A DNA stretch of 12,077 nucleotides. It comes from JAGLSB01 sp023135955 (GTDB lineage Bacteria > Bacteroidota > Bacteroidia > Bacteroidales > GCA-2748055). Shown one piece after another: positions 8,001-12,077 of this stretch (its first letter is position 1; every line of letters starts with the position of its first letter). Both the position numbers and the translations under genes were made by a program. The notes below the pieces were generated by a model. That model was given only the letters and a program-made list of their open reading frames with translations, had not been told where the DNA came from and did not search any database. Location of the stretch: positions 1 through 12,077 of the forward strand of contig DAOVIO010000127.1 in the NCBI GenBank assembly GCA_030673645.1, read 5' to 3'.

Positions 8001-8639
8001 GAGTTATCTATAAATCTAGTAGGGCTTCCTAATAAAAAGTTCTTTTTAAAACTTCAAGTGAAGAGACTGAATGATCTTGAGGATTATGTTTTTAATAAAC
8101 TACAGGAAGAATTGCCAAAACAGATGTATTTTCATAATGCGGAATTAGCACGACAGGTATACAATCATTCATATCTCATTTCAAAAAGTGAAAATTTGGA
8201 TATAGAAAAAACTCTTAAAGTAAGAACAGCAAGTCTGTTACTTTATCTGGGGTTTATTAATAATTATAGGAATTCTGAAGTTGAATCTGTTAACATTGCA
8301 AATGAAATACTTAGTGGATTTCAATATAACGATCGTCAGAAAAACATCATTACAAATTTGATTCTTTCAACAAAACCACCCTTTGAACCTGGAAATCTAA
8401 TGGAGCAAATAATGATTGATGCTAAAATGGAATATCTTGGCCGAGTTGATTATATAAAAAATTATAAATTGCTATTCCTTGAAGAAAATGAAATGTTGTC
8501 ACCAAAGGAAATAAGTCAATGGAAGTTGGAGCAAATTGAACTAATGGAGAATTTTGAGTACTATACTGCCGGTGCACGTAGATTGCGCGAAATCTCCTTT
8601 GAAGAGCAAATAGAAAGACTGAAAAAGGATAATCAATAA
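5094..8639 (+). CDS. Transmembrane sensor adenylate cyclase (class III) with periplasmic Y_Y_Y region and C-terminal HD-like domain
   Basis: This 1181-residue protein probably converts ATP to cAMP in the cytoplasm in response to a periplasmic signal. Residues 1-27 form a signal peptide ending AFA. About 40-600 is a beta-rich region that looks like a diverged propeller, with cysteines at 140, 201, 226, 244 and 333. About 606-712 resembles a Y_Y_Y domain (IKYQYKLMGRDKEWSAW...LKTGNYLLKLKLAN). A membrane helix spans about 715-741, followed by a 45-residue linker without HAMP. The cyclase domain (about 790-965) has metal-binding D799 (LFSDIQGF) and D843 (TIGDAYM), adenine-selecting K839 and D908 (YDIWGD), and transition-state N915 and R919, so it should be active and ATP-specific. 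About 985-1181 matches the layout of HD domains found after some cyclases, but the HD pair is replaced by L1050-Y1051. The ATG is supported by an AGAGG site. The signal and the downstream cAMP effector are unknown. Confidence 0.87.
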   Translation: MNFIKILLKFFSFFLIGVYLLPVYAFAGIKNSSYDDEVVSSSLSIPSSLFTDGVKDYYFDLKGGLIFSSAKKIGFYNGVNWDFLSLSYEPVISDSPDGKIFIAAGSVVFSLEVDTFQKYYLSEYARIPIDNKEIIEQLVCFEKGMLIKTANNLYSLEGHDIQKIITNGEDIHIFKTKSRAVIRNMSMYASFSFNSGLGPWCDKTDRYIFFEDHPQGYIGYSETGTCFSVLSPSFTTKNTWRQKCPGTLIDVLHLPNDNYGILTNEHSFYQINSSGKVLSIAELSGINENSKLKISPMDRIWISNSSGFSILDFSLPFQKINLDILKANILSSCLSKGNLFVSDGHALYKFPEKSIVKAGKIHSLSSFNDGFLYVENETLFFHTKGENKQVWNGRIKNYKADTISNKILLELSDKLVFVVPTSSGSFKTKGSIEKSFDQDYSFYDNFLFYNIENRIYRISLENFKTDSIVFSPDETETKIFQILYANNQFLIATQKNIYLQGSDSTQYFDGNRNDIKFSKKRLIPSNTELILSYWIENNKRPGFLFLIFPDGSGEKIRYFPKDFSFGNNQSILRAGEGDYYFVNSDKIYHYIGGESTNRKQFYVLPERIIINGKEIFNGNNFGLGKVHLRETLQNISFKKNSLEMDFSSSDFLSSDIKYQYKLMGRDKEWSAWYKGNNLKLQKLKTGNYLLKLKLANANNYISETFKLNITVLSPIYLSVFAKILYLIFLLIGIFVFYRWYVIRSHGGSDINDEKLKIEAFHKSEPIANSPIDELESISNGEHKKNKWDKYEMVTVLFSDIQGFTKIAEQMNPEKLIDELDQFFFHFDSVVDKYNIEKIKTIGDAYMAAGGIPKRNITNPIEVVLAALEMQQYMKHLKKTRVEIWDLRIGIHSGPVIAGVIGHKKRSYDIWGDSVNIASRMESSGEPGKVNVSGVTYDLIKDFFICEYRGKLPVKYKGNLDMYFVTGLRPELSINLVGLPNKKFFLKLQVKRLNDLEDYVFNKLQEELPKQMYFHNAELARQVYNHSYLISKSENLDIEKTLKVRTASLLLYLGFINNYRNSEVESVNIANEILSGFQYNDRQKNIITNLILSTKPPFEPGNLMEQIMIDAKMEYLGRVDYIKNYKLLFLEENEMLSPKEISQWKLEQIELMENFEYYTAGARRLREISFEEQIERLKKDNQ

Positions 8640-8661
8640 GAACCATTTTATAACATCTATT

Positions 8662-8669
8662 TATCTTTG
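8662..8669 (+). promoter_or_regulatory. -7 promoter box of ilvE
   Basis: TATCTTTG matches TAnnTTTG exactly in the 82-base gap between the cyclase stop and the ilvE ATG, 52 bases before that ATG. It suggests ilvE has its own promoter and is not simply co-transcribed with the cyclase. No clear -33 box is seen. Confidence 0.5.
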
Positions 8670-8721
8670 TAGAGAAAATGCTATTTGGTTAATTTTGGCT
8701 TTTCTTATTAAAATAAATTTT

Positions 8722-9738
8722 ATGGAACTCGATTGGAAAAATTTAGGATTTGGTTTTAAACCGACCGATTATAATGTAAGGTGTTATTATAGAGATGGGA
8801 AATGGGGCGAGTTGGAGATACATTCTTCCCAAAAAATCGACATTCATATTTCAGCTACTTGTCTTCATTATGGACAGGAGTCTTTTGAAGGTATGAAAGC
8901 ATATATGGGTAAAGATGGCCAAATAAGAATTTTCCGGTGGCAAGAAAACGCCGAAAGAATGAGATCTTCCGCCAGAGGAATAAAGCTTGCTGAAGTACCC
9001 GATGAACTTTTTCACGAATCAGTATTAAAAGCTGTTAAACTAAATAAAAAATATGTTCCCCCTCATGGAACCGGTGCGTCATTATATATCCGTCCAATTT
9101 TGTTGGGGACAGGTCCGGAGATAGGGGTAAAGCCTGCCAATGAATATGTTTTTATGGTTTTTGTAATGCCTGTTGGACCATATTTTAAAGAGGGATTTAA
9201 GCCTGTTGATCTAATGGTTTGTCGCGATTTTGATCGTGCGGCACCTCTTGGGACAGGGAATATTAAAGTAGGAGGAAATTATGCAGCCAGTTTGCTTTCT
9301 GTTGAAGTTGCACAAAGAAAAGGTTATGCAACTGCTTTATATCTCGACGCAAAAGAAAAAAAGTATATTGACGAAGCAGGACCAGCGAATTTTTTCGGAA
9401 TAAAGAACAATACTTATATAACACCCGATTCACCGTCAATACTTCCCTCAATAACTAATAAATGCTTGCAAAAATTAGCAGAAGATATGGGTTTGAAGGT
9501 TGAGAAGAGGAAAATCCCAATTGAAGAGCTTGAAGAATTTGAAGAAGCAGGAGCATGTGGAACTGCGGCGATAATAAGTCCAATTGGGAAAGTGGCAGAT
9601 CCTGGCAACAATAAAATATACACCATTTCAAAAGATGGTAATCCAGGTAAAGTATCCATAGAATTGTACGAAAAACTTCTGGCTATTCAATACGGTGATG
9701 CTGAAGATAAGTTTGGTTGGTCAGAGATTGTTAAGTAG
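8722..9738 (+). CDS. ilvE: Branched-chain amino acid aminotransferase (class IV, PLP-dependent)
   Basis: This enzyme carries out the last step of valine, leucine and isoleucine synthesis and the first step of their breakdown, moving the amino group between branched-chain 2-oxo acids and glutamate (family knowledge). From the ATG used here it has 338 residues. It starts MELDWKNLGFGFKPTDYNVRCYYRDGKWGELE, typical of the longer eukaryote-like IlvE subgroup common in Bacteroidota. Visible landmarks are LHYGQESFEGMKAY (48-61), RPILLGTGPEIGV, the PLP lysine K182 in GNIKVGGNYAASLL, E218 in YIDEAGPANFFGI, and the phosphate-binding region near ACGTAAIISPIGKV (278-291). A longer frame begins at TTG 8695, but those nine extra residues are not family-like. 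No biosynthetic partner genes lie nearby. No Shine-Dalgarno sequence is seen. Confidence 0.94.
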   Translation: MELDWKNLGFGFKPTDYNVRCYYRDGKWGELEIHSSQKIDIHISATCLHYGQESFEGMKAYMGKDGQIRIFRWQENAERMRSSARGIKLAEVPDELFHESVLKAVKLNKKYVPPHGTGASLYIRPILLGTGPEIGVKPANEYVFMVFVMPVGPYFKEGFKPVDLMVCRDFDRAAPLGTGNIKVGGNYAASLLSVEVAQRKGYATALYLDAKEKKYIDEAGPANFFGIKNNTYITPDSPSILPSITNKCLQKLAEDMGLKVEKRKIPIEELEEFEEAGACGTAAIISPIGKVADPGNNKIYTISKDGNPGKVSIELYEKLLAIQYGDAEDKFGWSEIVK

Positions 9739-9853
9739 AGCATTATTTCTTTACTAACCAGCGATCGGAATCACTGCTGCATGTAAAAGAGTTATTGCAT
9801 TTTGGTTAGGGTTTTATCATTGCTTTAGAATTATTCTTTTTAATTACTTCTGT

Positions 9854-9875
9854 AAACCCTCCCCTAAAGGAGAGG
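9854..9875 (-). repeat. REP-like hairpin unit, copy 1 (minus orientation)
   Basis: Read on the minus strand this is CCTCTCCTTTAGGGGAGGGT plus TT, a small imperfect hairpin (CCTC.CC/GG.GAGG around a 4-base loop). It matches the second copy 43 bases to the right in opposite orientation. Repeats of this pattern (CCTCCCCTTT...GGGGAGG) are dispersed in many Bacteroidota intergenic regions, as I recall without a search. Confidence 0.55.
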
Positions 9876-9918
9876 AAACAGTATATTGTTTATTGATTAA
9901 TTTCCTTTTAAGTTCTTG

Positions 9919-9951
9919 CCTCCACCTTTTAAGGGGGAGGTTGGAGGGGGG
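9919..9951 (+). repeat. REP-like hairpin unit, copy 2 (plus orientation)
   Basis: CCTCC.CC (9919-9926), loop TTTTAA, GG.GGAGG (to 9940) forms an imperfect hairpin, followed by the trailing TTGGAGGGGGG. Together with copy 1 it makes an inverted pair, the layout of a REPIN/BIME. It lies 48 bases upstream of the ftsX promoter box and could act as a transcript end for ilvE, although no U-tract follows. Confidence 0.6.
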
Positions 9952-9998
9952 TACCAACATATCACCAAATTATCACACCACTTTCCGTTAATTTTTAG

Positions 9999-10006
9999 TA
10001 ACTTTG
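9999..10006 (+). promoter_or_regulatory. -7 promoter box of ftsX
   Basis: TAACTTTG is a perfect TAnnTTTG match followed by CGCC. Initiation would be expected around 10011-10014, giving a leader of only about 11-14 bases before the ATG at 10025. The TTG that opens the longest ftsX frame is the last three bases of this box, so it cannot be the translation start of a transcript from this promoter. Confidence 0.6.
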
Positions 10007-10024
10007 CGCCTTGATTTTAACCTG

Positions 10025-10906
10025 ATGACGAAGAAAGAAAATCAATCGGCTCAAAGAAGACTTAGGAATTCTTTTCTTACCTCAGTGATAAGCATCGCGA
10101 TGGTTCTGTTTTTATTAGGACTTGTGGGGTTTTTGGTATTAAATGCAAGGCAAATTGGGATTTATGTCAAGGAGAATATTGGATTTAATGTGGAGTTGAA
10201 TAATGATTTGAAGGACGCTGATATGCAGCAACTAAAGAAATTAATCGATGCAAAAACTTATGTCAGAAGCAGCGAATATATTTCAAAAGAAGCAGCAGCA
10301 GTTGAAACTCAACAAGCCCTGGGCGAAGACTTTCTGAAAGAATTAGGATATAATCCTTTGCCAGCAACTGTAATAATAAAATTAAAGGCTGAATATGCAA
10401 ATCCGGATAGCATTTTTAATATTGAGAATGAATTATCAGAGTATGAAGGAATCAGCGATATTTATTATAGAAAAACGCTTGTCCATGAGATAAATGATAA
10501 TGTTCGAAAAATTAGTTTAATACTGGGAGCCTTTTCAATCCTACTATTGCTAATTTCAGTATCATTGATTAATAATACTATTCGTTTAAGTGTATATTCA
10601 AAACGTTTTTTAATTCACTCCATGCAATTAGTAGGAGCAACAAGAGGATTCATAAGGAGACCATTTTTATTTTCAGGAGTGCTCCAGGGTTTTTTAGGCT
10701 CATTAATAGGAGTGGTTTTTATTATTGGAAGCATATACCTCGCACAGGATCAAATAGATGATGTGCTTCAAATTATGGATCTAAAATTATTAGGTATTTT
10801 ATTTCTGGGTGTTTTATTAACAGGAATAATAATTAGTTATATATCATCGTTTTTTGCAGTGAACAAGTATCTTAATTTATCGAAAGACGAATTATATTTT
10901 AGGTAA
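10025..10906 (+). CDS. ftsX: Cell division protein FtsX (ABC-transporter-like permease)
   Basis: FtsX forms a membrane complex with the ATPase FtsE and links divisome activity to peptidoglycan hydrolase control (family knowledge). The 293-residue product starts MTKKENQSAQRRLRNSFLTS. Four membrane segments are visible at about 19-41, 163-185, 214-240 and 256-279. A periplasmic domain lies between the first two (about 45-150, including YISKEAAAVETQQALGEDFLKELGYNPLPATVIIKL, typical of FtsX). The cytoplasmic loop SKRFLIHSMQLVGATRGFIRRPFLF (192-216) is the family's FtsE-contacting type of segment. No ftsE is present in the window. A good promoter box lies just upstream and a terminator-like hairpin begins at the stop codon. 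It heads the cluster ftsX-DUF3098-uppP. Confidence 0.92.
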   Translation: MTKKENQSAQRRLRNSFLTSVISIAMVLFLLGLVGFLVLNARQIGIYVKENIGFNVELNNDLKDADMQQLKKLIDAKTYVRSSEYISKEAAAVETQQALGEDFLKELGYNPLPATVIIKLKAEYANPDSIFNIENELSEYEGISDIYYRKTLVHEINDNVRKISLILGAFSILLLLISVSLINNTIRLSVYSKRFLIHSMQLVGATRGFIRRPFLFSGVLQGFLGSLIGVVFIIGSIYLAQDQIDDVLQIMDLKLLGILFLGVLLTGIIISYISSFFAVNKYLNLSKDELYFR

Positions 10907-10930
10907 AAAGAGCCCTTCGGGGTTCTATTT
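10905..10930 (+). terminator. Intrinsic terminator after ftsX with UUCG tetraloop
   Basis: The stem AGAGCCC (10909-10915) pairs with GGGTTCT (10920-10926), with one G-U pair, around the very stable C(UUCG)G loop. It is preceded by an A-run and followed by ATTT. The A-run overlaps the ftsX stop codon. The U-tract is short and broken, so termination may be partial, which would let DUF3098 and uppP be read through. Read from the other strand, the hairpin is followed by TTTTT, so it could also work bidirectionally. Confidence 0.65.
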
Positions 10931-10943
10931 GTCAAATAGAACC
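10921..10943. repeat. Perfect 23-bp palindrome overlapping the terminator
   Basis: GGTTCTATTTG (10921-10931) and CAAATAGAACC (10933-10943) are perfect 11-bp arms around a single T. Its left arm is the same sequence that forms the 3' half of the ftsX terminator stem, so the two RNA hairpins exclude each other. No U-tract follows the right arm. A second short palindrome, ATGAGCTCAT, lies at 10951-10960. Possible roles are an anti-terminator, a 3'-end stabiliser or a DNA operator. Confidence 0.75.
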
Positions 10944-11007
10944 GAATAAAATGAGCTCATGAACACAATTACAGATTAACAATTTGTGAATAAATTAATT
11001 ATAACAG

Positions 11008-11268
11008 ATGAAAAATAAATCAGAATTGAAGTCAACAGGGCTTCCTTTAAGTGGAGAAAATTATATTCTATTAGGTGTTGGATTTTTGATCATTATTCTC
11101 GGTTTCATTCTAATGGCTGGTGGAGGATCGGATGATCCCAATGTTTTTAATCAAGACGAATTGTTTAGTTTTAGAAGAATAACTTTGGCTCCTATGGTCG
11201 TTTTGTTCGGATTCATTTTTGAAATTTGGGCAATAATGAAAAAGCCTAAAGAAAATTCAGCAGAATAG
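11008..11268 (+). CDS. DUF3098 small membrane protein
   Basis: An 86-residue protein of the Bacteroidota-specific DUF3098 family, function unknown. It shows two membrane helices (about 19-37 and 58-79) joined by the family-typical loop GGGSDDPNVFNQDELFSFRRITLAP, and ends in the basic tail IMKKPKENSAE. Its steady place between ftsX and uppP in this phylum (from memory) suggests a cell-envelope role, but this is inference. The ATG has no clear Shine-Dalgarno sequence and no TAnnTTTG box was found in the 101-base gap before it. Expression probably depends on read-through from ftsX past the terminator-like structure. It is 5 bases from uppP. Confidence 0.9.
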   Translation: MKNKSELKSTGLPLSGENYILLGVGFLIIILGFILMAGGGSDDPNVFNQDELFSFRRITLAPMVVLFGFIFEIWAIMKKPKENSAE

Positions 11269-11273
11269 TCTCA

Positions 11274-12059
11274 ATGAATATTTTTGAAGCGATCTTACTT
11301 GGAGTAATTCAGGGACTTACAGAGTTTTTACCTGTTAGTAGTAGCGGACACCTGGAAATTGGACAAGCGGTTTTGGGAACCTCCTTTGAAAACAATTTAT
11401 TGTTTACGGTGGTTGTACACGGAGCTACAATGTTAAGCACGATAGTGGTATTTTTTAGTGAAATTAAAATATTGACTTTTGAGGGATTTAACTTAAAAAT
11501 GAATGACTCAAAAAAGTATCTTTTCAATATATTTATTTCAATGTTACCTGTTTTGGTTGTAGGATTGTTCTTTGAAGAAAAAATTGAAGGTTTCTTTGGC
11601 GGTGATATACGTTTTGTAGGTATCATGCTTTTTGTTACTGCAGGTCTTTTATCATTAACTTATTTTATAAAAAAAGAAGGGAAGAAACGAATACCCTTAC
11701 CCGATGCTTTCATAATGGGAATTGCGCAGGCAATGGCTGTTTTACCTGGTATTTCCCGATCAGGAGCAACCATTTCAGCAGGAGTGCTTCTTGGAAATAA
11801 AAGAGAAGATGTAGCTCGCTTTTCGTTTCTGATGGTTTTAATTCCAATTCTAGGGGCCAATATGCTGGCCTTAAGGGATGTAGGTAACTTGAGTGAGTTG
11901 TCGGAGAGTTTATGGGTATTAGCTACTGGATTTATTGCCGCTTTTGTTTCTGGATTATTGGCTTGTAAATGGATGATTAAAATAGTTAAAGAAGGTAAGC
12001 TAATTTATTTTGCAGCCTATTGTATTGTAATTGGAAGTATAGCTCTTTTCTTTTTATAG
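11274..12059 (+). CDS. uppP: Undecaprenyl-diphosphate phosphatase (UppP/BacA)
   Basis: An integral membrane enzyme that dephosphorylates undecaprenyl diphosphate to the monophosphate carrier used for peptidoglycan and other surface glycans; extra copies give bacitracin resistance (family knowledge). The 261-residue protein is full length and carries both signature regions: QGLTEFLPVSSSGHLEI (13-29, with E17 and H26) and LPGISRSGATIS (157-168, with R162). The second Glu position of the first motif is Gln here (Q13), as in many homologues. About seven or eight hydrophobic segments are visible. The ATG comes 5 bases after the DUF3098 stop, consistent with one transcript and perhaps coupled translation. 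Confidence 0.96.
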   Translation: MNIFEAILLGVIQGLTEFLPVSSSGHLEIGQAVLGTSFENNLLFTVVVHGATMLSTIVVFFSEIKILTFEGFNLKMNDSKKYLFNIFISMLPVLVVGLFFEEKIEGFFGGDIRFVGIMLFVTAGLLSLTYFIKKEGKKRIPLPDAFIMGIAQAMAVLPGISRSGATISAGVLLGNKREDVARFSFLMVLIPILGANMLALRDVGNLSELSESLWVLATGFIAAFVSGLLACKWMIKIVKEGKLIYFAAYCIVIGSIALFFL

Positions 12060-12070
12060 TGAATCTGAAT

Positions 12071-12077
12071 ATGGAAA
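12071..12077 (+). CDS. Possible start of the next gene (cut by window end)
   Basis: An ATG (ATGGAAA) occurs 11 bases after the uppP stop at the very end of the window. In Bacteroidota the gene after ftsX-DUF3098-uppP is often truB (tRNA pseudouridine synthase), so truB is the best guess. Only seven bases are available, so identity cannot be shown. An in-frame GTG overlapping the uppP stop (12059-12061) is an alternative start. Confidence 0.3.

Noticed and set aside
8640..8661. Terminator after the cyclase gene
   Set aside because: No stem of useful length followed by a T-run could be found in the short gap before the ilvE promoter box.
8695..8721. TTG-initiated N-terminal extension of ilvE
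   Set aside because: The nine extra residues (MAFLIKINF) are not typical of the family, and the ATG at 8722 begins the conserved start.
9754..9809. Inverted repeat CTAACCA / TGGTTAG after ilvE as a terminator
   Set aside because: The arms are only 7 bp with a 42-base loop and no tight U-tract. This is likely chance.
11309..11860. Minus-strand open frames inside uppP
   Set aside because: They are antisense to the strongly conserved uppP frame, with no domain or start-signal support.

Overview
The window looks like a chromosomal segment of a Bacteroidota bacterium, most likely a marine or anaerobic Bacteroidales/Marinilabiliales-type lineage. The lineage placement is inferred from gene content. 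The support is a PorZ-like type IX secretion protein with a C-terminal sorting-type domain, the cluster ftsX - DUF3098 - uppP, a Y_Y_Y-domain surface sensor, low GC in the genes, weak or absent Shine-Dalgarno sequences, and several good matches to the Bacteroidota promoter -7 box TAnnTTTG.

Left part (1-5003) is read leftward. It holds rdgB (house-cleaning NTP pyrophosphatase), porZ (type IX secretion surface component) and recO (recombinational repair), probably co-transcribed in that order. porZ and recO are one base apart. recO ends inside an array of an 8-bp repeat that continues past the window edge. Upstream of rdgB lies a gene-free stretch (3773-4166). It holds a 189-bp element with 20-bp imperfect terminal inverted repeats and TA ends (MITE-like), an A-rich piece with nothing recognisable, and a GC-rich repeat island that abuts the 3' end of a tandem-domain universal stress protein gene.

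Centre (5004-8639): the stress-protein gene and a large sensor-cyclase gene diverge from a 90-bp spacer. The spacer carries two perfect TAnnTTTG boxes facing each other as an 8-bp inverted repeat. The cyclase (1181 aa) is the most interesting protein. It has a signal peptide, a propeller-like periplasmic sensor, a Y_Y_Y domain, one membrane helix, a class III adenylate cyclase domain with all key residues, and a C-terminal segment that looks like an HD phosphohydrolase whose HD pair is lost. It resembles a one-protein outside-to-cAMP signalling route.

Right part (8640-12077) is read rightward. It holds ilvE (branched-chain aminotransferase) with its own promoter, a spacer with two inverted REP-like units, then ftsX, a DUF3098 membrane protein and uppP (undecaprenyl-diphosphate phosphatase). 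The last three form a cell-envelope cluster for division and peptidoglycan lipid-carrier recycling. Between ftsX and DUF3098 a UUCG-tetraloop terminator overlaps a perfect 23-bp palindrome, so the two RNA hairpins exclude each other. The last bases hold the possible start of another gene.

For porZ, ilvE and ftsX the longest open frames begin at TTG codons, but internal ATGs fit the families and promoters better and are used here.
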